Positions 45,765 to 54,769 of a stretch of DNA of 64,000 nucleotides are shown here, in pieces; position 1 is the stretch's first letter; the number at the start of each line of letters is the position of its first letter. A program made the position numbers and the translations under genes. The DNA lies in the NCBI RefSeq assembly GCF_020443705.1, contig NZ_JAIZZK010000022.1:1-64000 (forward strand), written 5' to 3'. This stretch comes from Clostridium algoriphilum. GTDB taxonomy: Bacteria; Bacillota; Clostridia; Clostridiales; Clostridiaceae. The notes under the pieces are model-generated. The model worked only from the letters and a program-made list of their open reading frames with translations, had not been told where the DNA came from and made no database searches.

Positions 45765-46368
45765 AATAAAGATCGATATTTATTCTGGTTTTTTCGGTGC
45801 AGGTAAGACCACTTTAATAAAAAAAATAATAAATGAAAATTTAAATAATAAAAAGGTTATGATTATTGAAAATGAGTTTGGAGAAATAGGCATTGATGGT
45901 ATTTTTCTAAAAAATTTTAATTTACAATTCAGAGAAATAAGTGAGGGATGCATTTGTTGTTCGAATTTTAATGATTTTAACAATACACTTCAACAAATTA
46001 TTGATTCTAAAAGCATAGAAAGAATCATCATTGAACCATCTGGAGTGGGTAAACTTTCAGAGATAATTAAAATTATAAGAAAATTTGAATTAAACAATGA
46101 TGTACAACTCAATGTTATTATTACAGTCGTCGATGTTTCAATGTATGATGATTATATTGATTTGTTCGGTGAATTTTATAAAGATCAAATTATTTATGCT
46201 AATACAATTGTATTAAGTAGGACACAGAGTGTTAATTTTGAAGAATTAGAGAGTGTTGTTTCAAAAATAAAGAATTCTAATAAAAAAGCAAATATTATAA
46301 CTACACCTTGGGATAATTTGAATGGAGATAATATTTTCTCGCGTGGCTTTAGACCGTGTACTAAATAA
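45754..46368 (+). CDS. CobW/G3E-type GTPase, N-terminal part (frame broken)
   Basis: A 204-residue GTPase domain with P-loop GFFGAGKTTL, the metal-binding SEGCICCSNF motif near 63-72 and EPSGVGKLSEI near 91-101. These proteins act as metallochaperones or in corrinoid insertion. ATG 45754 overlaps the methyltransferase stop. The frame ends at 46368 with FSRGFRPCTK, whereas the next frame continues FSRVALDRVLNNL with a normal CobW C-terminal domain, so one base is in excess near 46335-46350. Pseudogene, sequencing error or natural split. Confidence 0.75.
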   Translation: MGDKIKIDIYSGFFGAGKTTLIKKIINENLNNKKVMIIENEFGEIGIDGIFLKNFNLQFREISEGCICCSNFNDFNNTLQQIIDSKSIERIIIEPSGVGKLSEIIKIIRKFELNNDVQLNVIITVVDVSMYDDYIDLFGEFYKDQIIYANTIVLSRTQSVNFEELESVVSKIKNSNKKANIITTPWDNLNGDNIFSRGFRPCTK

Positions 46369-46561
46369 TTTAAGAAATGAAAAAATTTACGGAAAAGTAT
46401 TGAGAGCAAAAGGAATAATACAGGTTGATGATAATAGGTGGGTTGAGTTTGATTATTTGCCAAAGCAAATTGAAATAAGAGATTCAGCACCTGATTATAC
46501 AGGGAGAATTTGTGTAATAGGGATTAACTTAAACAAGGAAAATTTACAATTGATTATATGA
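46322..46561 (+). CDS. CobW C-terminal domain, second fragment of the split GTPase
   Basis: A 79-residue frame with LRNEKIYGKVLRAKGIIQ and WVEFDYLP, the beta-rich CobW C-terminal domain. Its ATG lies inside the first fragment (47-base overlap) and has no good ribosome site. It would be joined to the upstream GTPase by a one-base frameshift. Confidence 0.6.
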   Translation: MEIIFSRVALDRVLNNLRNEKIYGKVLRAKGIIQVDDNRWVEFDYLPKQIEIRDSAPDYTGRICVIGINLNKENLQLII

Positions 46562-46580
46562 TCTTATGAGGAGATATAAA

Positions 46581-47240
46581 ATGAAGATAAAAGTAATAGC
46601 TTGTGAGGTTATGAAAGAAGAGATGTTATCAATACAACCGTTACCTGATGAGGAATTTGAGTTTGTATCCATGGATTTTCATCTTTATCCCGAAAAGCTT
46701 GGAACAGAGATCCAAAAGATTATTGACAGATCATTAAGTTATGACAGAATTATATTAGCTTTTGGTTTGTGTGGTGGAGCTGCAAGGGGCTTAAAGGCAA
46801 CCGATTGTGCGCTTACGATTCCAAAGGTCCATGATTGCATCTCAGTATTCCTTAGTTCAGATGAAGGTTGTGTATGTGATTTTAAAAAAGAGGTAGGAAC
46901 ATTTTACCTAAGTTGTGGTTGGATGATTACAGAGAAATCAATATTATCCGATCATAAACGTATTCTTGAAAGATTTGGCCAAAAAAAAGCATTTAGAGTA
47001 TTAAACAGAATGTATGACGGTTATAAAAAGGTATTATTTATATGTACAGGATACCCATCACAAGATGAAGTGGTAGTTCAATCAAAAGAAATAGCTTCAT
47101 TACTTAGTTGTAAACATGAAATAATTCAAGGAAAAACTTCCTTTATTGAAAAGATAATCAGAGGACCATGGGATGATATAAATTTTATAAATAAGGCCCC
47201 TTTGGAAATTCTTACTGAAGAAGACTTTGGCATACATTAA
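46581..47240 (+). CDS. DUF1638-like protein
   Basis: A 219-residue protein starting at ATG after GAGGAGATATAA. FGLCGGAARGLKATDCALTIPKVHDCISVFL (about 60-90) has the cysteine-rich, repeated CGG-type pattern of DUF1638 proteins, which are commonly encoded with UroD-type methyltransferases in anaerobes. Other cysteines, GCVCDF and LSCGW, may bind metal. Function unknown; a role in corrinoid or methyl handling is inferred from context. I use the DUF name with moderate certainty. Confidence 0.6.
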   Translation: MKIKVIACEVMKEEMLSIQPLPDEEFEFVSMDFHLYPEKLGTEIQKIIDRSLSYDRIILAFGLCGGAARGLKATDCALTIPKVHDCISVFLSSDEGCVCDFKKEVGTFYLSCGWMITEKSILSDHKRILERFGQKKAFRVLNRMYDGYKKVLFICTGYPSQDEVVVQSKEIASLLSCKHEIIQGKTSFIEKIIRGPWDDINFINKAPLEILTEEDFGIH

Positions 47241-47279
47241 GAAGAATTATCAATATTTTAAAAAAAGGAGAATTTTTTT

Positions 47280-48302
47280 ATGAACGATTTAACTCCCAAA
47301 GAACGTATATTACGTACGTTTAAAAAGCAGACAATAGATAGACCACCGATAATTTGTCCAGGTGGAATGATGAACTCAGCAATAGTAGAAGTAATGAATA
47401 AAACTGGTCATAAACTTCCAGAGGGGCATCATGATAGCAAGATAATGGCTGAACTTGCACATGATGTACAGTGGAATACTGGATTTGAAAATTTTGGAAT
47501 ACCATTTTGCATGACTGTTGAAGCGGAGGTGCTAGGAAGTGAAATAAATTATGGGACTCTTGCATGTGAGCCTAAAATACAGAAGGAGATTTTTGCTACT
47601 GCATCTGATGTAGTATTTAAAGAATTAGGCGCAATGGAAAAGAATCAAAGAGTTAATTCAATAATTGAGGCTACTTATTCATTGTCAAAAAAATATCCGG
47701 ATATTCCTGTAATCGGAAGTCTTACAGGTCCTATTAGTACTTCAGCATCTTTAGTAGATCCAATTTCATTTTTAAAAGAATTAAGAAAAAATCCTAGTAT
47801 TGCCCATAGCGTAATTGACTATGCAAGTAATCATATTATAGAACTTGCAAAATTAATGATAGAAAATGGAGCAACTGTAATTTCTATTGCGGATCCTACT
47901 GCAACTGGCGAAATATTAGGGCCAAAGATGTTTGAAGAATATGCAGTTAAGTATTTAAATAAGATTATTAATGCTGTGCATGCTATGAATATACCAGTTA
48001 TTGTGCATATATGTGGAAAAATGAGTGCTGTTAAAAAGCATATCCCTAAAATCAAGTCTGATGCTATAAGCACAGATTCATCTATAAATTTAAAAATGTT
48101 AAAACAAGAGTTTCCGGAGATTACCACTATGGGAAATGTTAGTACATTTCTTTTAGAGTTTGGAGATGAAGAAAAAATTGCAAATCAAACAGTTAGACTT
48201 GTAAAAGATGGTATTAACATTATATCCCCCGCTTGTGGACTAAGTACATCAACTCCATTAAAAAACATAGAATCAATGACTAAAATAGTAAAGGAGTCGT
48301 AA
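47280..48302 (+). CDS. UroD-family corrinoid methyltransferase 2
   Basis: A 340-residue MtaA-type protein. Near the N-terminus it reads TPKERILRTFKKQTIDRPPIICPGG. Zinc-ligand candidates are VHICGKM near 241-247 and SPACGLSTSTP near 319-329. It is closest in pattern to MtaA/CmuA-type methylcobamide:CoM methyltransferases. AAAGGAG precedes the ATG. Three bases separate its stop from the activator gene. Confidence 0.87.
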   Translation: MNDLTPKERILRTFKKQTIDRPPIICPGGMMNSAIVEVMNKTGHKLPEGHHDSKIMAELAHDVQWNTGFENFGIPFCMTVEAEVLGSEINYGTLACEPKIQKEIFATASDVVFKELGAMEKNQRVNSIIEATYSLSKKYPDIPVIGSLTGPISTSASLVDPISFLKELRKNPSIAHSVIDYASNHIIELAKLMIENGATVISIADPTATGEILGPKMFEEYAVKYLNKIINAVHAMNIPVIVHICGKMSAVKKHIPKIKSDAISTDSSINLKMLKQEFPEITTMGNVSTFLLEFGDEEKIANQTVRLVKDGINIISPACGLSTSTPLKNIESMTKIVKES

Positions 48303-48305
48303 TTC

Positions 48306-49976
48306 ATGGTAAAAGTAAATTTTGTTACAAATGATAAGTCAGTTACTGTGGAAAAGGGAACTACAATACTCGAGGCCGCAAGGAAGATAGGAATTATTAT
48401 AGAATCCCCTTGTAATGCAGTAGGCGTATGTGGCAAGTGTAAGGTGAAAGTTGCGCTCAATGATTTGGACAACATATTACAAGCTGGAGTACATCATTTG
48501 TCAGAGAATGAAAAGGCTCAAGGTTTTGTATTAGCTTGCGCGGCAAGGGTATTGGAAGATGTAAATGTAGAAATATTACAAAGAAATTCAAATAAGACTC
48601 TACAGATATTAAATCATGGTGAAAGTTTTGATATAGAATTAAATAGTTTTGTCTCAAAAGAATATAAAGATAATGGAAGGACCTATGTATATGCAGGAGA
48701 ACAAATAATAGGAGATGAAGGAGGAGATACTACAGCGTTAAATTATGGCATAGTTGTGGATATTGGAACTACAACCTTAGTAGCAACATTAGTTGATATT
48801 AATACAGGCGAAGAGCTTAATTCAGTTGCAGCATTAAATCCACAAAGTATATATGCCCAAGATGTTTTATCTAGAATAAAATTTGCATCTGATGAAAAAG
48901 GATTGGAGGTAATGTATTCTTCAATAATCAAAGAAGTGAATGGGATGATTGAAAAAAGTATAAAAAAAACTGGAATAGACAAAAAGTATATTTATGAAGC
49001 CATTTTTAGTGGTAATACATGTATGATACATCTTGCGGCTAATGTAAATCCATATTCTTTAGGTAAATATCCATATACTCCACTATTAAGAGGGGGGAAC
49101 TATTTAAGTCCGGAGCAGCATAAATTAAATATTTCGGATATGGGCTTAATATATTTACCACCTATTATTTCTGCATATGTAGGTCCAGATATTACATCTG
49201 GTATATTAGCTACGAGACTTCAAGATAGGAAAGGCACCACATTATTTGTTGATATAGGGACAAATGGTGAAATGGTAATAGCAAGAGATGGCAAATTATC
49301 ATCAACATCTACTGCAGCAGGCCCAGCTTTTGAGGGTATGAATATTACTTACGGTATGAGAGCAGAAAGAGGCGCTATAGAATACTTTAATATAGAAGCG
49401 GATGGATATATAGAAATTAAGACAATTGAAGATGGAGCTCCAATTGGAATCTGTGGTAGTGGTCTTTTTGATATTGTTGGGGAGTTAGTTTTTAATAAAG
49501 TTATTGGTAAAAGTGGCAGATTTGCATCTCCAGAGAAATCTGAATTACCAGAAGTTCTGAGAAAAAAATTGGTGAAAGTAAATGGAAAAATTGCATTTGA
49601 AATAGCAGAGGGTATATTTCTTACTCAAAAGGATATAAGACAGGTTCAACTGGCAAAAGGCGCAATAAGGGCTGGTATCGAATTCCTTATGAATAGTAAA
49701 AAGGTGAAGGCGGATGAAGTTGATAAAATACAAATAGCTGGATCGTTTGGCTATCACCTAAGGGCAAAAAGTCTTACAAATATAGGACTATTACCGAAAG
49801 AATTTGAAGGAAAGATAGATTTTGTTGGAAATACATCTAAATCTGGAGGTCATGCTTTTTTATTAAATAAAGAATATAGGGTGGAAATGGAGAAGCTTGT
49901 GAAAGAAATTGAAGTGGTTGAACTATCAAATGGTGAGAATTTTGATAAGATATTTGTTAAAAGTTTATCTTTTTAA
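48306..49976 (+). CDS. Corrinoid activation protein (RACo/RamA-type, ASKHA domain)
   Basis: A 556-residue reductive activator that would return Co(II) of the corrinoid protein to Co(I) using ATP. The N-terminal 2Fe-2S ferredoxin domain has C36, C42, C45 (CNAVGVCGKC) and C78 (LACAAR). After a linker, the actin-like ATPase part starts GIVVDIGTTTLVATLVD near 146-162 and contains FVDIGTNGEMV near 315-325, as in DUF4445/RACo proteins. Fits the operon exactly. Confidence 0.92.
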   Translation: MVKVNFVTNDKSVTVEKGTTILEAARKIGIIIESPCNAVGVCGKCKVKVALNDLDNILQAGVHHLSENEKAQGFVLACAARVLEDVNVEILQRNSNKTLQILNHGESFDIELNSFVSKEYKDNGRTYVYAGEQIIGDEGGDTTALNYGIVVDIGTTTLVATLVDINTGEELNSVAALNPQSIYAQDVLSRIKFASDEKGLEVMYSSIIKEVNGMIEKSIKKTGIDKKYIYEAIFSGNTCMIHLAANVNPYSLGKYPYTPLLRGGNYLSPEQHKLNISDMGLIYLPPIISAYVGPDITSGILATRLQDRKGTTLFVDIGTNGEMVIARDGKLSSTSTAAGPAFEGMNITYGMRAERGAIEYFNIEADGYIEIKTIEDGAPIGICGSGLFDIVGELVFNKVIGKSGRFASPEKSELPEVLRKKLVKVNGKIAFEIAEGIFLTQKDIRQVQLAKGAIRAGIEFLMNSKKVKADEVDKIQIAGSFGYHLRAKSLTNIGLLPKEFEGKIDFVGNTSKSGGHAFLLNKEYRVEMEKLVKEIEVVELSNGENFDKIFVKSLSF

Positions 49977-49997
49977 GAAGTAAGGAGAAAATAAAAT

Positions 49998-51074
49998 ATG
50001 AATGAAATTTTGTTAAAAGAAGGGATGACCCCAAGGGAAAGAATTGAAGCTATGAGTAGTGGTAAACCATTTGACAGAGTGCCTTGCAATATTTTTATAG
50101 GTGATCATGCCGCAAGTATAATAGGTGTAAAAGTGTCTGATCTGAATTTTTCATCTGAAAAGTTTATCCAGGGACAATTAGCAGCAAATGAGTTATATAG
50201 TATTGAATCAACTGGAGTTTCACCAGGACTTGCAGGGATTGCTGAAGCATTAGGTAGTAAACTTGTTTTTCCAGATCATGGTGCGCCATATGTATCTAAA
50301 TATGCAATAAAAGACATTTTAGATTTAAATAAATTAAGTGTACCAGATCCAGTAAAAGCAGGCAGATTTTCATTCGTTCTAGAAACTGCAGAAAAACTTT
50401 CGGAAAAATTTGGAAAAGAAATACCGGTTTCAATAGAAGTGCCTGGACCATTTACATCTGCCGGAAATCTTATGAGTATAGAAAAATTATTACGTGATAC
50501 AAGAAAAAATCCAGAATATATTCATAGAGTTCTTCGTCTTGTAACTGACACAACAATTTCATTTATTAGAGAAGCCGCTAAACTTGATGTAGAAATAGGG
50601 ATAGCAGAACCGTCAGCTTCTGGTACTTTAATAAGCAAGGATATGTTTGAAAAATTTACGTTACCATACTTAACAGAAATAGTAGATACTATTAAAAATT
50701 TGGGTAAGGGTTCGCCATATTTACATATTTGTGGAAATACGAAAAAAATTTGGACATTAATGGCAGACACGGGTGCAGGATCATTAAGTCTTGATGATGT
50801 TATAGATTTGGAAGAAGCAAAGAAAACTGTAGGAGATAGGGTAATGCTAATCGGTAATGTAAAACCTACAGCAACTATGTATTTAGGGAAACCCGCTGAC
50901 GTGGAAAGAGATGCTAAAGAGTGCCTAAAAAAAGCATATAATAATCCTAAAGGTTATGTACTTGCTTTGGGATGTGGATTTCCAATAGATACGCCTCCAG
51001 AAAATATTCATGCGCTACGGGCGGCAGCAATAAAATATGGCAAATATCCATATGAGCCAGAGCTTTTTAGGTAG
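49998..51074 (+). CDS. UroD-family corrinoid methyltransferase 3
   Basis: A 358-residue MtaA-type protein with TPRERIEAMSSGKPFDRVP at the N-terminus, zinc-ligand candidates LHICGNTKK near 243-251 and LGCGFPIDTPPEN near 322-334. AAGGAG precedes the ATG. It ends the operon. Having three such paralogues for one corrinoid protein suggests different methyl donors or acceptors, possibly methylated sulfur compounds. Confidence 0.87.
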   Translation: MNEILLKEGMTPRERIEAMSSGKPFDRVPCNIFIGDHAASIIGVKVSDLNFSSEKFIQGQLAANELYSIESTGVSPGLAGIAEALGSKLVFPDHGAPYVSKYAIKDILDLNKLSVPDPVKAGRFSFVLETAEKLSEKFGKEIPVSIEVPGPFTSAGNLMSIEKLLRDTRKNPEYIHRVLRLVTDTTISFIREAAKLDVEIGIAEPSASGTLISKDMFEKFTLPYLTEIVDTIKNLGKGSPYLHICGNTKKIWTLMADTGAGSLSLDDVIDLEEAKKTVGDRVMLIGNVKPTATMYLGKPADVERDAKECLKKAYNNPKGYVLALGCGFPIDTPPENIHALRAAAIKYGKYPYEPELFR

Positions 51075-51129
51075 AGATTATATATATATATTTTAAATAA
51101 AGGCAAATATATATATTTTAAAATTAAGG

Positions 51130-51188
51130 TTGACAAAAATTATATATAGCATATAATAAAAATATAACTAATCCGATATGAATACTAA
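51130..51188 (+). promoter_or_regulatory. Promoter with operator-like motif, T-box operon
   Basis: TTGACA (51130-51135), 16 bases, TATAAT (51152-51157). ATCCGATATGAATACTAA at 51171-51188 has the shared motif 18 bases after the -10. The block is nearly identical to 43895-43952. Confidence 0.75.
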
Positions 51189-51223
51189 TAAATACAATGA
51201 AAAAGGAAAGTAATATGTTGTAT

Positions 51224-51442
51224 GGGTACAGAGAAGAAGCGGTGCTGAGAAGCTTCTACCTAAAGATATATGAAGTGCCCTTTGGAGTTTGGACCCGAAA
51301 TTAAAGTAGGGGACTACGGGTTCGCCCGTTAAAGCGACAGAGCATTTAGTGCTTAGAATTAAGTGAGATTCTATATTTAATTAGAGTGGGATCGCGAAGT
51401 TTACATAGCTTCGTCTCTATAACAGGAGATGGGGCTTTTTTG
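51224..51442 (+). promoter_or_regulatory. T-box leader, cysteine specifier
   Basis: The T-box sequence AGAGTGGGATCGCG is at 51383-51396, and Stem I spans about 51224-51305 with GAAGTGCCC in the specifier region, giving TGC (Cys) at 51276-51278. The terminator AGCTTCGTCTC (51407-51417) pairs with GAGATGGGGCT (51426-51436), followed by TTTTTT. Uncharged tRNA-Cys would stabilise the antiterminator and switch on the methionine-to-cysteine operon. The base after TGG in the T-box is G where A is usual for a U73 tRNA. Confidence 0.88.
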
Positions 51443-51497
51443 ACGCCTAATATATGGTGTAAAGAGTAAACTTAAATATAAATATGGGGGTAATATT

Positions 51498-52142
51498 ATG
51501 AGTTCATTAGACTATTTTAATGAGATAGCTGAAAGTTGGAATGTAATAAGAAGTGAGTATTTTGATGAAAGATTAAAGTACAAAGTTTTATCTAAAGTAA
51601 ATATAAAAGACAAGGTTGTGGCTGACCTAGGGTGTGGAACTGGATTTCTATCATTAGCACTTGCTTTAGATGCAAGTATTGTATTCTCTATAGATCAATC
51701 GGTGAATATGCTAGTTGAAACTAGAAAATTAATGGAAACTAAGAAGTTTGACAATGTGTATCCAATTAAATCATCCATAGATAACTTGGTTTTGTTTGAT
51801 GAGTCTGTAGATGTGGTCTTCATTAATATGGCACTTCATCATGTGAAAGATGCTAAGAAGGCAATAGACGAGATGTTTAGAATAATTAAAAAAGATGGAA
51901 CTTTAATAATATCAGATGTACAAGAGCACAATGGAGAATGGGCAAAGGAAGAAATGTTTGACGAGTGGCTTGGATTTTCAAATAATCAAATGAAAGAGTG
52001 GTTAATGGAGGCAGGTTTTAATCTAGTAGATATTGAGAATACAGATTTAAAATGCAAAGGATATTCTAGCAAAGGTGAATATACTGAAACAGGTATTTTC
52101 ATTGCAGTAGCAAATAAAGGAGGATTAACTTATGAAATTTAA
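51498..52142 (+). CDS. SAM-dependent methyltransferase (UbiG/YrrT-like)
   Basis: A 214-residue class I methyltransferase with SAM-binding VADLGCGTGFLSLAL near 37-51 and the acidic loop IDQSVNML. It heads an operon laid out like the ubiG-mccBA-luxS group of Clostridium and yrrT-mccAB of Bacillus. Its acceptor is unknown; it could generate S-adenosylhomocysteine for the recycling branch. GGGGG precedes the ATG. The end overlaps mccB by 11 bases. Confidence 0.85.
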   Translation: MSSLDYFNEIAESWNVIRSEYFDERLKYKVLSKVNIKDKVVADLGCGTGFLSLALALDASIVFSIDQSVNMLVETRKLMETKKFDNVYPIKSSIDNLVLFDESVDVVFINMALHHVKDAKKAIDEMFRIIKKDGTLIISDVQEHNGEWAKEEMFDEWLGFSNNQMKEWLMEAGFNLVDIENTDLKCKGYSSKGEYTETGIFIAVANKGGLTYEI

Positions 52143-53283
52143 TTCATTATTAATACACGGAGGAGTGGATGGTGACAAGCTTACAGGGGCAGTTAATGTT
52201 CCAATATATCAAACATCAACTTACAAGCAAGAATCCTTAGGAGAAACTAAGGGTTATGAATATTCAAGAACAGGAAATCCTACACGTGATGCTTTAGAAA
52301 AACTTATAGCAGAGCTTGAGGGGGGTGCTAGAGGCTTTGCATTTGCTTCTGGAATGGCAGGCATAACCGCTGTTATATCACTTTTTAAATCGGGGGATAG
52401 AATTTTAATATCTGATAATCTTTATGGAGGAACCTTTAGAGTAATGGACAAAATATTTAGCAACTTTAATATAAAGTACTCTATTATAAACACATCAAAT
52501 ATAGATGTGGTGAGAGATAGTATTAAAGATGATGTTAAAGCTATTTTTATAGAAACTCCTACAAATCCTTTAGCTGATATAACGGATATTAGAAAAGTAT
52601 CTAATGTTGCTAAGGAAAAGGAAATTTTAACTATTGTTGATAATACTTTTATGACACCTTATTTTCAAAGACCTATTATACTAGGTGCCGATATTGTAAT
52701 TCACAGTGGTACTAAATATTTAGGTGGGCACAGTGATTTGGTTGCAGGACTTGTTGTAGTAAAAGATGAGACCATAGGAGAAAGACTTCATTTTATACAA
52801 AACTCAACTGGAGGAGTTCTTGGACCTTTTGATTCCTTTTTATTAATAAGAGGAATTAAAACAGTAGGCGTTAGAATGGATAGGCACAATGATAATGCCA
52901 TTATAATAGCTGAATTTCTACAAAAGCGTGAAGAGGTGGAAAAGGTATATTATCCTGGACTTATTGATCATCCATCCCATGAAATTCATAAAGCTCAAGC
53001 AACAGGTTTTGGTGGCATGGTGTCATTTGTTATAAAAGAGGAATATGATTATAAAAAGTTTTTGAAGTCATTAAAGATTATAACCTTAGCGGAAAGTTTA
53101 GGGGGCGTTGAATCTCTTATTTGCCATCCGGCTTCTATGACGCATGCTGCAATACCTAAAGAAATTAGAGATAAGGTAGGAATAAACGATAATTTAGTAA
53201 GGTTATCTGTAGGCATTGAAGACGCACAAGATATAAAAGAAGACTTAATTAATGCATTTATGGAGGTAAGATTAAATGGTTAA
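52132..53283 (+). CDS. mccB: Cystathionine gamma-lyase/homocysteine gamma-lyase
   Basis: A 383-residue fold-type I PLP enzyme. YEYSRTGNPTRDALEKLIAELEGG is near 44-67 and the PLP lysine lies in IVIHSGTKYLGGHSD near 191-205. In this operon it would cleave cystathionine made by MccA to give cysteine. AAAGGAGG lies just before the ATG within the methyltransferase gene. Confidence 0.92.
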   Translation: MKFNSLLIHGGVDGDKLTGAVNVPIYQTSTYKQESLGETKGYEYSRTGNPTRDALEKLIAELEGGARGFAFASGMAGITAVISLFKSGDRILISDNLYGGTFRVMDKIFSNFNIKYSIINTSNIDVVRDSIKDDVKAIFIETPTNPLADITDIRKVSNVAKEKEILTIVDNTFMTPYFQRPIILGADIVIHSGTKYLGGHSDLVAGLVVVKDETIGERLHFIQNSTGGVLGPFDSFLLIRGIKTVGVRMDRHNDNAIIIAEFLQKREEVEKVYYPGLIDHPSHEIHKAQATGFGGMVSFVIKEEYDYKKFLKSLKIITLAESLGGVESLICHPASMTHAAIPKEIRDKVGINDNLVRLSVGIEDAQDIKEDLINAFMEVRLNG

Positions 53284-53728
53284 TGTTGAAAGCTTTTCGT
53301 TAGATCACACAAAGGTAAAAGCTCCGTTTGTCCGAAAATGTGAGGTTAAGGTAGGTGGCAAGGGAGATAAGGTAACAAAATTTGACTTAAGATTCATGCA
53401 ACCGAATGAAGAGTTTATGAATATATCAGCTATCCATACATTAGAGCATTTACTTGCTGGATATATGAGAGAAGTAATGGATGGAATTATAGATATTTCA
53501 CCTATGGGATGTAGAACAGGTTTTTATATGATTGTATGGAACGATGTTAGTGTAGAAAAGGTTATAGAGACCTTAAATTATGGTTTGAAAAAGGTAATAG
53601 AATCAGAGAAAATCCCAGCAGCAAATGAAGTTCAATGTGGAAATTATAGAGATCATTCATTGGAAGGTGCAAAAGAATATGCAAGATTAGTTCTAAGTAG
53701 GGGTGTTAGTAGTGAAATATATAAATAG
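53276..53728 (+). CDS. luxS: S-ribosylhomocysteine lyase
   Basis: A 150-residue metalloenzyme converting S-ribosylhomocysteine to homocysteine and the AI-2 precursor. Metal ligands are H54 and H58 in HTLEH, with a further Cys in EVQCGNYRDHS; C79 in GCRTGFY is the catalytic cysteine. It overlaps mccB by eight bases and mccA by 17. No MTA/SAH nucleosidase gene is in the window. Confidence 0.95.
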   Translation: MVNVESFSLDHTKVKAPFVRKCEVKVGGKGDKVTKFDLRFMQPNEEFMNISAIHTLEHLLAGYMREVMDGIIDISPMGCRTGFYMIVWNDVSVEKVIETLNYGLKKVIESEKIPAANEVQCGNYRDHSLEGAKEYARLVLSRGVSSEIYK

Positions 53729-54623
53729 TATATTAGAGATTATAGGAAACACACCGCTTATTAAACTAAATAATTTGGGCGTAAAACAAGGAGTAAATAT
53801 ATTTGCGAAACTCGAGGGGGAGAACCCAGGTGGTAGTGTAAAAGATAGAGTTGGGGTTTACATGATAAAGGATGCAGAAGACAGGGGCATCCTGAAGGTA
53901 GGGTATACTATTGTTGAAGCAACTGCAGGAAACACTGGGATAGGAGTTGCCCTTGCAGCCATAAATAAAGGATACAATGTAATATTTGTGGTGCCAGAAA
54001 AGTTCTCTGTAGAAAAACAAACATTGATGAAAGCATTAGGGGCAACTATTATTGGTACACCAAAGAAAGACGGTATGTTAGGTGCAATTAATAAGGCAAA
54101 AGAGCTATTGAATGAAATCCCTAATTCTATTTCATTGCAACAGTTTGAAAATGGTGCTAATCCAAAGGCACATTATGAAACTACAGGGCCAGAAATTTAC
54201 GATGCATTAGAAGGTGAAATAGATTATTTTCTTGCGGGAGCGGGAAGCGGTGGCACTTTTAGTGGTGTTATGAAATATTTAAGGGAAAAGAATAAAAATA
54301 TAAAAGGTATTCTAGTGGATCCTTACGGTTCAACCATAGGTGGTGGTAATGAACATTGTTATGATATTGAAGGAATAGGAAATAATTTTGTTCCAACCAC
54401 TATGGATATGGATTTAGTTAATAGCGTTACTAAAATTACTGATGAAGAGGCTAAAAACATGGTAAAGTTAATTGCTGTAAAAGAGGGTTTGTTTGTAGGT
54501 AGTTCTTCAGGGGCTGCTATTGCAGCTGCATTAAAACTTTCGAAAACAATTAAAAATGGAAACATTGTTATAATATTACCTGATAGAGGAGATAGATATT
54601 TTAGCAAAAATATCTACAATTAA
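53712..54623 (+). CDS. mccA: Cystathionine beta-synthase/cysteine synthase family (MccA)
   Basis: A 303-residue fold-type II PLP enzyme with IIGNTPLIKLNNLGV, PLP lysine in [11 protein letters not shown] near 46 and ATAGNTGIGVAL. GTG 53712 is chosen with GGGGTG upstream; GTG 53703 is possible. The EATAGNTG reading, rather than PTSGNTG as in CysK at 21769, is typical of the O-acetylserine-dependent cystathionine beta-synthase branch. With mccB and luxS it completes methionine-to-cysteine conversion. Confidence 0.9.
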   Translation: MKYINSILEIIGNTPLIKLNNLGVKQGVNIFAKLEGENPGGSVKDRVGVYMIKDAEDRGILKVGYTIVEATAGNTGIGVALAAINKGYNVIFVVPEKFSVEKQTLMKALGATIIGTPKKDGMLGAINKAKELLNEIPNSISLQQFENGANPKAHYETTGPEIYDALEGEIDYFLAGAGSGGTFSGVMKYLREKNKNIKGILVDPYGSTIGGGNEHCYDIEGIGNNFVPTTMDMDLVNSVTKITDEEAKNMVKLIAVKEGLFVGSSSGAAIAAALKLSKTIKNGNIVIILPDRGDRYFSKNIYN

Positions 54624-54676
54624 TAATTGCACTGTTATGTTTGTGGAGAACTACGAGATGGTTTGAAGATATATAT

Positions 54677-54728
54677 AAATACATGCAGCGGAGGTAGTGA
54701 CTTTGCTGCATGTATTTAGTATTTTTAG
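54677..54728 (+). terminator. Terminator of the mcc operon
   Basis: AAATACATGCAGC (54677-54689) pairs with GCTGCATGTATTT (54705-54717); TATTTTT follows. It may also help end the opposing gene at 54770. Confidence 0.85.
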
Positions 54729-54769
54729 AGTCAACATACTATTAAGAAATTAAAATAATTATTAAGTTC

